Assembly (NCBI GenBank): GCA_021613335.1
Contig: JAJTWR010000266.1
Coordinates: forward strand, 2,593,501 to 2,657,500
From: Whitmania pigra
Lineage: Eukaryota; Annelida; Clitellata; Hirudinida; Haemopidae
Reading direction: 5' to 3'
Length of the DNA: 64,000 nt
In this document: in pieces, positions 24,290 through 36,788 of the stretch
Layout: each line of letters starts with the position of its first letter
Position numbering within the stretch: the first letter of the stretch is position 1
The notes under the pieces: model-generated
What the model was told of the DNA's origin: nothing
The model's input: only the letters and a program-made list of their open reading frames with translations
Database searches by the model: none
Made by a program: the position numbers and the translations under genes

Positions 24290-25483
24290 TTAGGTCATAT
24301 TCTCGTACTCCGTTTTCCTTTTCCTAAACTTTTTGCTTAGTGGAATTCCCACAAAGACCAAGCCGTTTGCTAGGCACACGGCTGCTATTGCATAAAAAAC
24401 GTCGTCATAAGAACCGCTTATGTCGAACAAGGCACCAGATAAAATAGGGCTGATCATAGTTCCTATTCCCGCGAAAAAGCATGAAATTGTCCACCCAAGA
24501 TCGGATGGCATATCCATGACTTCTAATGTCGTGGCATAAAAGTAGACAAATGACAACATTCCAATAATTCCAAAAACTGAAAATAAAATATAAAATGATA
24601 TTACTTTAAAATTAAACTTACATATTTTAAAGTTAAATCTATTTAGTGTTTTGAAATTTTTCATTCGAATGATATTAAAATGCCTCTAAAAGGAAGATAA
24701 ACATAGTCTTAAATAAATGATATTTTAGTCAATACGAATATTATTATATTTACTCATATGGTCACGCTGAATATTATTCAAGTGAAGTCAATAAGGATAT
24801 TATTATATTTACATATGGTCCAGGTGTTGCTGAGTTGATAAACTAAAAAATACTTAAAATCATCAAAAATTTGATAATTTTAATTTATCAATTAATATTT
24901 AAAACTTCCAACAAAATAATCACATATCATTTGCTTGGTTGTGATATGAATTTTGCTTAAAATGATATAGACAATTCAAACTCTTAAATTAATTGTTCAA
25001 ATTAATTATTTTTAAATTAAATTAATTAATTAGTTATACAAATAAACAAATATTTGCATTTTTTATAATTGCATACAAACCCGAAGACATGATCATTATG
25101 TTTACGAACGAGGGATCTATTGATGGCCATGCGAAAAACATCACGGAAATTGCTAGGCATGAGAAGATGTTAACATAAATCAAATTTTCTTTAAATTTAT
25201 GTCCTATTTGAATCATTACGAGGCAAGTAATGATTTCGAAAACGCTAAGAAGGACCAACGACAAAGATGCATCCAATTTATCGTAACCTTTGTCTTCCAT
25301 GTAATGAGGCTGCAACAATTTGAAATGTTCTGTGAGATAATATTAACAAAATTTTGAATTATTGTTTATTAACCAAATTAATCACTGGGACTAATTGACT
25401 AGAAAAAATCATTATGGTTCCTATAAGCCAAAGGATTCTTTCTGGAGTTCGACAGATATCCGACCATTTAGAAGATGTCTTCT

Positions 25484-25615
25484 AAAAAAGATTATGTTTT
25501 ATTAACGTCCGTTGCATATCTAGATGATTAGGACGATGCTCCCGCAGCGGGGTTTGAATTCCGTGCTGCCGTCGTGAGAGGCGCAGCCCTAACCGTTTGG
25601 CCATGCGGGCGCACT
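25484..25615 (-). mobile_element. tRNA-derived SINE inserted in MCT-5 exon D
   Basis: In minus-strand sense it starts GCGCCCGCATGGCC. It has a pol III A-box-like segment and a B-box-like one (near GGAATTCAAACCCC), then a tail containing CATCTAGATATGCAACGGAC and a T-run at the 3' end. It is homologous over its whole length to the copy at 36028-36155. Flanks GAAGATGTCTTCT (25471-25483) and GAAGACGTTTTCT (25616-25628) are a 13-bp target duplication with two mismatches. MCT-8 shows the empty site (near 47460). Confidence 0.88.
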
Positions 25616-26119
25616 GAAGACGTTTTCTCATCCGCGCGGTCACAAATTTGGGATTTCTTTTCAATGTCGTATGTAATTTTTTCTGTACTCTCTCCATGCA
25701 ATGGTATCTATGAAAAACATCTCAGTCTTATTGATCAGTTACTACAAAAGTCATTTGTCAAAATAACTGAAGGTTTTATGGTTGTATTTTATTTAATTTT
25801 TTCTAAATCTTTTACGCTTCAAATTTGGAGATTTTTAACTTGATCTTTAAGTTTTATGATAAGACATAGTATTTTAAATATATTGCATAACTTACAATTT
25901 TTAATATTTATGAATTATTATATATTATTATTAATCAAATTATTGATTTGAATATATTTATTGTTTGCTCTTCCCCGTTTACATTGTCATGATTTACATT
26001 AATATTTAATAAAAATAAATCCAAACATTTTATGCGTGTAAGTTTTAAGACAACATCAAATTTGTAAGTCTTTCATTTGAATTAATACATATATCCAAAT
26101 TATGTTAACAAAACAATAT

Positions 26120-26429
26120 TGAAATAACCCGGGGGTCCGCAAATAAGTAAGTTAACTAATAAGTTTATTAGAGCAGGTATTCAGTTAACGGAACTGAATA
26201 ATAGAAGTTAAGCGTTTAAGGAATTGAGGTACTTAAGGATGCAAATGATGGTATTTGGGCTTCTAAGTTGTCTTGATTCTCGTTGTTGTCAGGTGATTAT
26301 CGAGAATGCTTTTCTGTAGCAAAAATAGATCCCACGTGCCCGGAAAAGATGCCAAATATAATTAAGTATAAATTTAATTATATTAGCAATATAAACTTAA
26401 TTAATTTCCAAAAATCTAAGTTTACAACA
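26120..26429 (-). mobile_element. Solo LTR of the gag-only LTR element
   Basis: 310 bp, inverted relative to the element at 17.8-19.6 kb and matching its full-length 5' LTR. It is flanked by ATAT on both sides (26116-26119, 26430-26433). MCT-6 intron C-D has the empty site ACAAAACAATATTATCAAAT (near 31605-31625), which equals the two flanks joined with one ATAT. That proves a 4-bp target duplication. It lies in intron C-D of MCT-5. Confidence 0.92.
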
Positions 26430-27713
26430 ATATTATCAAATTGTTTTAACTTATCTTACTTTAATTTATGTATTAAATTAATAAAAAATTACATTTATGT
26501 AAAAAATTGATTTTAACTGAACGTTGGTTCTTTAAGCGCTTTTATTTTACTAACTTTAAGTAAAAATAGAAAACTACAGATGCCTCCAAGAATAAATATT
26601 TTTACTCCAGCAACTGCAAATGCAATTCTCCAAGAAGTGAGTTTTATAATCCACGCATAAAGAGGACTGGAAGACATAATGGCTGAAAGATAAAATCATT
26701 AAATATCCAAAACATGAAGAATGAAGGTTCAAATATCTAACCAATCGGATATGACACTTCATAAGCCGATGTAGCGAGAACGTGATAACGATGGTTCGGG
26801 GGAAAAAATTCAATCAAAATCAAAGTCGATGACAAGAATATCAAGCAACATCCCACACCAAAGCTGAGACTAAAAGTCAAAAATAGCCACGAAACTTGGT
26901 CCACCAAAGAAGATGTGAAGCAACCAGCTGTTAGCAACAACGTTCCAACAAGAGAACATATCATGTAACCTTTCGTGCCAACTTTCCTGATTATTAACGT
27001 TGGAATAGGAGCCAAACCGTCCGAAAGAGCTATTACAACAACTGGAATCCAGTCTTAAAAAGAAACATGTATATTTTAGATTGAATGTGCTTATAGTTGA
27101 AAACAGGAGATTATTTTTGTTTCTGAAATAATTTTAATAAATAAATGTTTTAATATTTATTAAGATATTACGTAATTGGTTTAAATGAATGTTCCTTCTG
27201 CGTTCCTATTACGGAAAATATTATAATTACTAACTATTAATTAAATCACTCGCTCAGAAAAGCGATAACAACGTTGCCATTGAAGGCCTTGTAGCATTTT
27301 GTTCACATCAGAAACAAAAGAAATAAAAGGATAATTATAGGATAAGGTTTATAAATAAATTATAATTTAGATGTGTTCAAATTTAAAAAACAACTTAATT
27401 TTAATAACATTGATAACAATTTACGAAACAGTTTTAAGTAGTAAATTTCTTGACTCAAGCATTTTTTATTGTAATATATTATTTTTTTGAATTAATCAAA
27501 AACATGTATGAATGGATTTCAGGTTTGTTTCAAAAAGTCTAACTCACCCAGTTCAGCCATTTTGCTTCCATAGATTTTCTTGAATTCCGCAATAAACACT
27601 CCAAAACTGTAGACTATACTTATTCTTATGTAATTAATGACAACACAGGATATGCAGACAATCCATCCATTTCTGTTGCTATGGTTTTCTTTTGAATTTT
27701 CCGATTCACTCAT

Positions 27714-28960
27714 TCTGTCGTTGTGAACGTTTATTCAGCAGCGACGCAAACTTGTCAATTGATGGAGGGCAACCGGTATATAAAGAATGGATCTAATTTT
27801 GGATATTAACTAATATTTGTGAAAATAAATAAAATTTCAGAATTAAAATAAATATTATGAAGTTTGTTATTATTAATATTATTATTATTTTGTTTTTAAC
27901 ATTATTTTTTTGAATGAAGAGTGTCAAAAGTTAAATGCACACCTGTAACTCCGCAACATCTGTGTTTTTTTAATACCGTGTTTCCCAGAAAATAAGGCAG
28001 TGTTTTTATATTAATATTTGCGTTATTCTTTATATTGCAGTGATTGTTTTTATTACAATCGCAAGCAGGAATGCTACTCAATCGACCAACCTGCACAGCA
28101 TCAATACCTTGATGCGATTGCTAAATGCGGCAATATCGTTAGAAAAATGAAAAATCACAATTTGTTTTAACATAGTTTTTGCTAGCTAGTCCTTTGCAAT
28201 TATTTAGATATTTTGTCAAATAATACTTCTTGCAGTTATTTCATCTTTTTTTCAACTTTAATCTTCATATAAATAATCAAAATATTTGTTACTTATTATT
28301 GTGAATGTTATTATTGACAAATGAGAGATGGGAAGTTAAACAGTATGCGAGGAAACGATGTGTTACAATGTTGTACACGGTTAGATATGAAATTAAAATA
28401 TATATATATAAACGAATAAAAACATAAGCCCTTTGTATCAAACCAACAAAAGTAATATTGCGAGACAAATTGCAAACTTCTATTATTGCGTTTTTTTTTT
28501 GGATCTCACGTAAATAGTCATATATCAAAGGCATATGTTCATCCATACGCCAAGCCGACACGATTTCTAGTTAAAATAAGTAGGTTATTAAAAAATTGAC
28601 CCTCTAATCTAAAAACATTTATTTGCAAAGAACTAGCTCTGAGTGACATGAAATTTACTTTTTATAATTATTAACAATAACAAAACTTTCATTTTGTTTT
28701 CACTTTCAAACATTGTCTCTTAGCCATGTTTCTTAATGAGCGGATATCGCAAACACATCCCTTCAACAAGTGGCGATAATAACATTGAGAGCCTGCCAAA
28801 ATTTCAATCTACCCTTAAAAGCACTCAGACTTTCTCAAAGTGATAACGGATAAAAATTGTATTTATTTTTGTGGAAAAATTATTCACAGCCAAAAACCTG
28901 CTTGTAAAAGTTGGAATAACAATGATGAGACAATTTTTGTCGGATGAAGTTTTAATAATT
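27714..28960. other. Intergenic, 5' of MCT-5
   Basis: Resembles the upstream regions of MCT-6 and MCT-8, but about 0.8 kb present at 33152-33962 is missing here; the join is near 28020. No gene was recognised. Confidence 0.5.
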
Positions 28961-28984
28961 TTAACAAATGACATAAGAAAATAT

Positions 28985-29085
28985 TATAGTTCTAATTGCG
29001 ACGTTTCATACTTGATCTGTTTCTTCTTAAAAATGTCAATTACTGAAATCACCATGAATTTCAACAGAAATTTATAAAGAATTAC
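28985..29085 (-). pseudogene. Relic of exon F of an MCT-2-like transporter
   Basis: Reads VISVIDIFKKKQIKYETS in an open minus frame. This corresponds to the MCT-2 C-terminus IGIPVIDFFKKKQSNYETIK. The rest of the gene is not recognisable nearby. It shows that an MCT-2-like copy once accompanied each MCT unit. Confidence 0.6.
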
Positions 29086-29951
29086 AAGAACAAAAGCACT
29101 ATTGCTCGAATGACAATGTATCTTATAATTAATAAGTCAGATATCTATTAAATTCAATGTCTAGAGAGTCCTTCAGTTTGTAGAGTAAGTATATAAAAAT
29201 TTAAAAATATAAAAATACTTCTTCGATAAATGTGAAATGGACAATTAATCGACAATTATCGATTGACCAAAGACAAATTTTAAAATAATGCAAAAATTCC
29301 TATTGTTTCAAAGTAATTGTAAAACCTTTGACATTTCTTAGGTTAAACACAAAGGTGCTTTTCAAAGAAATTCCACACAAGCCTCTTTTTTTGATGTCTA
29401 ACAAATTCGACATATTTTTTTAGTTCTATTTAAGTTGCAGAGTAGCTTTGATAACATTCAATTCCATCCAGCAATAAAAATGTTTTGTATCAAACCAAAT
29501 CTAAAATTGATGCTATTTAAATAGCTCCTGAAACATGCAGGTTCATGATCTCATATTATTATCACGTAGTCCTTAACTTTTTGAGTGCCCCATGGCATTT
29601 CTGAATTTTGTAAAAATTTGGAATCGACTTGAACAATTCTATTTAATTGCAATCATTTAAGTTTATGTCTGATGTTTTTACATAAAAATAAAAATATGTA
29701 ATCACAATTACTTTAGCTAAATACTGATTTTTCATAATTTTCAGTCTGATATTTACTGCATTATAAAAATTCCTTATACAAAAATGTTTAAAAAATTAGA
29801 AAACAATCGTCACCAAATTTCCTCTTTTTAATTTATTTGGGATTTCAACTGGAAATATACTGCAATATATATGTATAGACTTATTTAGCCATAATTTCAA
29901 CTAACAAAAAGTTTTTATGATCTTGCTAGATAGTAAAAGATTACACACGAA

Positions 29952-32857
29952 TTAGGTCATACTCTCGTAGTCCGTTTTCTTTTTCCTAAACTTTTTGCAT
30001 AGTGGAATTCCAAGAAAGACCAAGCCGTTTGCTAGGCACACGGCAGCTGTTGCATAAAAAACGATGTCATAAGAACCGCTTATGTCGAACAAGGCACCAG
30101 ATAAAATAGGGCTGATCATGGTTCCAATTCCTGCGAAGAAGCATGAAGTTGCCCATCCAAGATCGGATGGCATATCCATGGCTTCCAATGTCGTGGCATA
30201 AAAGTAGACAAATGATAACATTCCAAAAATACCAAAAACTGAAAATATATATATAAAATGATATTACTTTAAAATTAAACTTACATATGTTTAAGTTAAA
30301 TATTTTTGGTTTCCTGAAATTTTTCAATCGAATGTGATTTGCTTGGACTTTTTATGCGTGATATTAAGATGCCTCTAAACGGAAGATAAACATAGTCTTA
30401 GATAAATGAAATTTTAGTCAATTCGAATATTATTATATTTACTTATATGGTCAAGGTGTTGCTGAGTTGATAAACTAAAAAATACTTAAAATCATCAAAA
30501 AATTGAAAATTTTAATTTATCACTTAATATTTTTAACTTTCAACAAATTAATCACATATCATTTGCTTGGTAGCGATATGAATTTTGCTTAAAATGATAT
30601 AGACAATTCAAACTCTTAAATTAATTGTTAAAAAAAATTATTTTTAAATTAAATTAATTAATTAGTTATACAAATAAACAAATATTTGCATTTTTTATAA
30701 TTGCATACAAACCCGAAGACATGATCATTATGTTTACGAACGAGGGATATATTGATGGCCACGCGAAAAACATCACGGAAATTGCTAGGCATGAGAAGAT
30801 GGTAACATAAATCAAATTTCCTTTAAATTTATGTCCTATTTGAATCATTACGAGGCAAGTAATGATTTCGAAAACGCTAAGAAGGACCAACGACAAAGAT
30901 GCATCCAATTTATCGTAACCTTTGTCTTCCATGTAATGAGGCTGCAACAATTTGAAATGTTCTGTGAGGTAATATTAGCAAAGTTTTGAATTATTGCTTA
31001 TTAACCAAATTAATCACTGGGACTAATTGACTAGAAAAAATCATTATGGTTCCTATAAGCCAAAGGATTCTTTCTGGAGTTCGACAGATGTCCGACCATT
31101 TAGAAAATGTCTTCTTATCCGCGCGTTCACAAATTTGAGACTCCTTTTCAATGTCGCAGATGGTTTTTTCTGTACTCTCTCCATGCAATGGTATCTATGA
31201 AAAACCTCATTTTTATTGATTATCTACAAAAGTCATTTGTCAAAATAACTGAAAGTTTTATGGTTGTATTTTTCTTACCTTGTTCTAAATCTTTTACGCT
31301 TCAAATTTTTGAGATTTTTAACTTGATCTTTAAGTTTTATGATAAGACATAGCATTTTAAATATATTGTATAACTTACAATTTTTAATATTTATGAATTA
31401 TTATAAATTATTATTTATTATTATTAATCAAATTATATTGCAAATATTAGATTTTTACTCTTCCCTGTTTACATTGTCATGATTTACATTAATATTTAAT
31501 AAAAATAAATCCAAGCATTTTATGTGTGCAAATTTTATTGCCATATCATATTTGTAAGTCTTTCATTTGAATTAAGTAATCTTCCAATATCCAAATTATG
31601 TTGACAAAACAATATTATCAAATTGTTTTAACTTTTCTAACTTTAATTTATGTATTATATTAATTAAATATTATATTTATATAAAGAAAAATTTTAATTG
31701 AGCGTTAGTTCTTTTAGCGCTTTTATTTTACTAACTTTAAGTAAAAATAGAAAACTACAGATGCTTCCAAGAATAAATATCTTTACTCCAGCAACTGCAA
31801 ATGCAGTTCTCCAAGAAGTGACCTTTATAATCCATGCGTAAAGAGGACTGGAAGTCATAATGGCTGAAAGATAAAATCATTAAATATCCAAAACATGAAG
31901 AAAACATGAAGGTTAAAATATCTAACCAATCGGATATGACACTTCATAAGCCGATGTAGCGAGAACGTGATAACGATGGTTCGGGGGAAAAAATTCAATC
32001 AAAATCAAAGTCGATGACAAGAATATCAAGCAACATCCCACACCAAAGCTGAGACTAAAAGTCAAAAATAGCCACGAAACTTGTTCCACTAAGGAAGATG
32101 TGAAGCAACCAGCTGTTAGCAACAACGTTCCAACAAGAGAACATATCATGTAACCTTTCGTGCCAACTTTCCTGATTATTAACGTTGGAATAGGAGCCAA
32201 ACCGTCCGAAAGAGCTATTACAACAACTGGAATCCAGTCTTAAAAAGAAACATGTATATTTTAGATTGAATGTGCTTATAGTTGAAAACAGGAGATTTTT
32301 TTGTTTCTGAAATAATTTTAATAAATAAATGTTTTAATATTTATTAAGACATTACGTGATTGGCTTAAATGAATGTTTCTTCTGCGTTTCTATTACGGAA
32401 AATATTATAATTACTAACTATTGATAACCATAACAACGTTTATAGCATTTTGTTCGCATCAGAAACAAAAGAAAGAGAAGGATAATGTTTATAAATAAGT
32501 TATAATGCAAGTGTGTTCAAAAATTTAATAAAAACAACTTAATTTTAAAAACATTTTAAATTGGTAACAATTTACGAAAAAACTTTATTAGGAAATTTCT
32601 TGACTCAAGCATTTTTTAATGTAATATATTATTTTTTTGAACTAATCAAAAACATGTATGAATGAATTTCAAGTTTGTTTCAAAAAGTTTAACTCACCCA
32701 GTTCAGCCATTTTGCTTCCATAGATTTTCTTGAATTCCGCTATAAACACTCCAAAGCTGTAGACCACACTTGTTCTTATGTAATTAATGACAACACAGGA
32801 TATGCAGACAATCCATCCATTTCTGTTGCTATGGTTTCCTTTTGAATCTTCACTCAT
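29952..32857 (-). CDS. MCT-6: SLC16-like transporter, complete, 434 aa
   Basis: Exons: A 32698-32857, B 31927-32238, C 31736-31863, D 31006-31194, E 30713-30941, F 29952-30238; 1305 nt, open throughout. The likely start is the ATG at 32857 (MSEDSKGNHSNRNGW); an open frame upstream to 33037 is not shared with paralogues. Features: TM1 with SFGVFIAEFKK, exon B ending FFPPNHRYHVLATSAYEVSYP, exon D with ICRTPERILWLIGT, exon E with MEDKGYDKLDASLSLVLLS, exon F with CFFAGIGTMISPILSGALFD. In exon E this copy has SIYPSF where its siblings have SIDPSF. The Asp/Arg pair expected in TM8 of vertebrate lactate-type MCTs is not evident, so a different substrate is possible (inference). Confidence 0.9.
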
Positions 32858-34920
32858 TCTGTCTTTCTGAACGTTGTCTACAAAATTTGTCAATTGATTG
32901 AGAGCATCCGGTATATATAGAACGGTTCTAATTTTGGATATTAACGCATCTAATATTTGTGAAAAATAATGAAATTTCAGAATTATAATGATGATTACGA
33001 AATGTGTTATTAATAATAATATTATTTTTTTAAACATTATTTCTTTGAATGAAGAGTGTCAAAAGTTAAATGCACACCTGTAACTCCGCAACATCTGTGT
33101 TTTTTTAATACCGTGTTTCCAGAAAATAAGTCAGTGTCTTTATATTAATATTTGCTTAAAAGACGCACTTGAGCTTATTTTCGGTGGTGTCTTATATTTT
33201 CATAATCAACAACCAACCAGCACATTTTTCACATAATTTATTATGCTTCTAGACCCAAGGAGTATGGTTTTAATCATTTATTAATGAAAGTAATGCAATC
33301 GAACCCGGTTATGTTGCCGGACTTGGGGTTTGCCAAAAAGCTTAGAGATAACCGATGATCGAGAGAACCGAAACTCAATATGGCGAATGTATATTAACAT
33401 GTGCTTACATAATGTGCTCTAGTAAGTGAGAGTGCACATGCACGTGTTTTAGGGTTTTTTTACAGCAATTGATATTTGATATTGATAACAGTTTTAATAT
33501 CATCTTTTGATAAGTACTTTTACGTTTGCTATCAACAAAAGGCATATGTGAACCAGCAACAGAGATTTACCAATTCGCAATAAGAACACCGCCGATTCTC
33601 AATGCAAACCTTTATCATTATTTTTTATTACATTGTAAACACAGAGATCTTTCACAAAATCCCCCATTGACGGGAAGTTTTGTTGCTTGCGAACTTGTGA
33701 ACCATTGAAACATATCGACGACTCACAACCTCTCATTGATTAGGCTTCACACAGTTTTTGATTCACACTGGTCTTAGCATTTTCCTCGTCTACCTGTTAC
33801 CTATGATATCACACTCTGCGGATCATTCGGATATCCATTTTCTTTCTTCCGGCGATCTTAGCTAGAGCTAGGGTAACACGATTCAAAACATGGTTCAAAT
33901 CATCTAGTCATAAATTCAAAAGATATTTGATTTATGTAAGTAACACCTCCTGGCAATGTCCATGTTATTCTTTATATTGTAACGATTGTTTTTATTACAA
34001 TCGCAAGCAGGAATGCTACTCATTCGACCAACCTGCACGGCATTAACACCTTGATGCGATTGCTAAATGCCGCAATATCATTAGAAAAATGAAACTAAAT
34101 CACAATTTGTTTTAACACAGTTTTTGTTAGCCAGTCCTTTGCAATTATTTAGATGTTTTGTCAGATAATACCTCTTGCAGTTATTTCATCTTTTTTTTTC
34201 AATTTTAATCTTCATAAAAATAATCAAAATATTTGTTACCTATTATTATGAATGTTATTATTTACAAATGAGAGATGGGAAGTTAAACAGAATGCGAGGA
34301 AACGAATGTGTTATAAATTATAACTTATAATGTTGTACACAGTTAGATATGAAATTAAAATATATATATATACATATATACGAATAAAAACATAAGCCCT
34401 TTGTATCAAACCAACAAAAGTACTATTGCGAGACAAATTGAAAACTTCTATTATTGCGTTTTTTTGGATCTCATATAAATAGTCATATATCAAAGGCATA
34501 TGTTCATCCATACGCCAAGCCCGCACGATTTCTAGTTAAAATAAGTAGGTTATTAAAAAATTGACCCTCTAATCTAAAAACATTTATTTACAAAGAACTA
34601 TCTCTGAGTGACGTGAAATTTACTTTTTATAATTATTAACAATAACAAGACTTTCATTTTGTTTTCACTTCAAACATTGTCTCTTAGCCATATTTCTTAA
34701 TGAGCGGATATCGTAAACACAACAAACTTCAACAATAACATTGAGAACCTGCCAACATTGCAATCTACCCTTACAAGCACTAAAACTTTCTCAAAGTGAT
34801 AACGGATAAAAATTGTATTTATTTTTGTGGAGAAATTATTCACAGCCAAAAACCTGCTTGTAAAAGTTGGAATGACGATGATGAGACAATTTTTGTCAGA
34901 TGAAATTTTAATAATGAGAT
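32858..34920. other. Intergenic, 5' of MCT-6
   Basis: Paralogous to 49.3-50.6 kb upstream of MCT-8. A conserved AT-poor stretch (33280-33960) is shared almost base for base by the two. No convincing coding frame was found. Confidence 0.5.
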
Positions 34921-34929
34921 AAGAGAATA

Positions 34930-35600
34930 TTATAATTCCAATTTCGACGTTTCATACTTGTTCTGTTTCTTCTTTCAGATATCAATTACTAAAATCACCA
35001 TGAATATCAACAGAAATTTATAAAGAATTACAAGAACAAAAGCACTATCTTCTCGAATGACAATGTATCTTATAAATAATAAGTCAGATATCTATTAAAT
35101 ACAATGTCTAGAGAGTCCTTCAGTTTTTATAGTAAGTATATAACAATTTTAAAAATATATAAAATCTTCTTCCATAAATATGGAATAGATAATTAACTGG
35201 TATATTAATACATATAGTAATTGCATTACATACTAACTTAAAACGTAACTACATTTAAGACATGTTAAAGTTCAACTTAATCATTTCATCTAAGAAATAA
35301 AACTTAAACGAAAATCTACGAAATTACCTGAAGAAAGTACCAGAATGGCCGCATAGGAATGCACCACAAATAACCAAACAACAAAAAGTATTAAACCGCA
35401 CAGATTTTCAAGCTTGATATGTCTCAAATATTTTTGCATTAAAACTCCCGCAGTTCTCCAAGATACGATTTCTACAATCCATGCAAACAGATGAATTACA
35501 TCATAATTAAAAAAAAAGAAACATTTTTATTAAATATTTAAAAGACAAAATCAATTAAACTTAACGGCGTATTGGTATAATGTTGTTAATACTTAGAAAG
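34930..35600 (-). pseudogene. Relic MCT-2-like transporter with exon C fused to exon E
   Basis: An open minus frame at about 35333-35505 joins an exon C start (HLFAWIVEIVSWRTAG) directly to an exon E end (YLRHIKLENLCG, then LFVVWLFVVHSYAAILVLSSG). A donor GTAATT follows. Exon D and two introns have been deleted. Right of it (about 35560-35600) is a remnant of an exon B end (TTLYQYAV, compare TTAYQYAF in MCT-2). To the left, about 34940-35030, is an exon F remnant (VIDI-stop-KKKQNKYETS). It is non-functional. Confidence 0.7.
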
Positions 35601-36027
35601 GTTACAAACAATATTTTAGTTATAACTCATAAAATATCGAATGACCAAACACAAATTTTAAAATAATGTAAAAATTCCTATTGTTTCAAAGTTATTGTAA
35701 AACCTTTGACCTTTGTTGTAATCTATAACCTTTGACATTTCTTAGGTTAAACACAAAGGTGCTTTTCAAAGAAAATCCATACAAGCCTCTTTTTTTTTAT
35801 GTCTACTAAATTCGACATATTTTTTTAGTTCTATTTAAGTGGTTCTGCGGGCGATAAGTGCGGTTGTTTTTGTTTAAGCTCTCGCGTTTAGGCAATTAAA
35901 ACTCGATTTAAAGCCAATTTTTCGAATTGTCTTTATATGTTGCTCGTGCCCCTGCCGTTAGCTTGTCTTTCGGTGAACAACTTATTTTTTCGAGGTAAAT
36001 AAAAGGGGCAAATATCTAGCGTCGGCG

Positions 36028-36155
36028 CCCGCATGGCCTAACGGTTAAGGCTGCGCCTCTCACGATGGCAGCACGGGGTTCAAGCCCCGCTGCGGGTGCA
36101 CCGTCCTAATCATCTAGATATGCAACGGATGTTAATAAAACATTACTTTTTTTTT
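36028..36155 (+). mobile_element. tRNA-derived SINE nested in the L2-like LINE
   Basis: It starts near CCCGCATGGCCTAACGG; the A-box-like segment is TGGCCTAACGG and the B-box-like segment GGTTCAAGCCC. The T-arm is perfect (CGGGG/CCCCG), and a 7-bp acceptor-like stem can form. A unique body (CATCTAGATATGCAACGGAT) and T-rich end follow. It has a perfect 10-bp target duplication AGCGTCGGCG (36018-36027 and 36156-36165). It is younger than its host LINE. Confidence 0.9.
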
Positions 36156-36788
36156 AGCGTCGGCGAGTTACGTCGCGTGTTTTGCGTTCTTCCTGGATTA
36201 TCACTCATCTTGTTATTGTAATAAAAAAAAAAAAAGTAAACAAGGCCGCTCTCATTCAAGACAGCCTATGCGATGGGGCTCTGGACATCCTTGCCCTAAC
36301 GGAGACTTGGATAGCTTCAGACGCTCCCACTTGCATCACTAACAGCCTTGCCCCAGACGGCTTCACCACAATCCACCAACATCGTGGCCCTCCAACGGCA
36401 AAAGAGGGGGCGGTATTGCTGTCATCCACCGCCAGGACCTCAAACCCACCAAAATAGAGTGGGGTTCTGCTGAATTCGAAGTTCTCAACCTCAAATTCAA
36501 CACCCGCAAATCATCATTCATAATCTCATCCATCTATCGCCCTCCCGGGCCCGTCACTCTCTCATTCCTAGCCGCTTTCGAAGAACATATCGACTTCATC
36601 TCATCACATGACATCCCTTCGTCATCTGCGGCGACTTCAACGCACCTGGCACAGGGACAAGAATCCACCACCTCCTGAAGGAATCAATCGAGTCTCACGG
36701 ACTCACACAGCATGTCGCCGCCCCAACCCACACCCATGGCCACATACTCGATCTTCTCATCACGTCATCATCTCACAACAATATCTCA

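Larger units (their letters stand above)
24290..27713 (-). pseudogene. MCT-5: SLC16-like transporter disrupted by a SINE in exon D
   Basis: Exons: A 27548-27713, B 26742-27053, C 26555-26682, D 25374-25707 (interrupted), E 25081-25309, F 24290-24576. Exons A, B, C, E and F are open and in the same phases as in the intact copies. Exon D carries a 132-bp SINE plus a 13-bp target duplication. The 145-nt gain is not a multiple of three, so the loop and TM7 are read out of frame and the protein would end early. Only splicing around the SINE could rescue the gene. Intron C-D holds a solo LTR. Sequence is otherwise very close to MCT-6 to MCT-8. Confidence 0.87.

Noticed and set aside
25482..25697. 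A 71-aa basic ORF at the MCT-5 exon D
   Set aside because: It is a chimera of out-of-frame exon D and SINE sequence.
32858..33037. Longer N-terminus for MCT-6 (additional 60 residues)
   Set aside because: The extension is not conserved in sibling copies, whose proteins start at the equivalent of MSESEDSKGN, and it is AT-driven low-complexity sequence.
36028..36103. A functional tRNA gene at the SINE head
   Set aside because: Acceptor and T arms fit, but the anticodon stem is poor. The same head plus a non-tRNA body recurs at 25.5 kb with target duplications, which marks a SINE.
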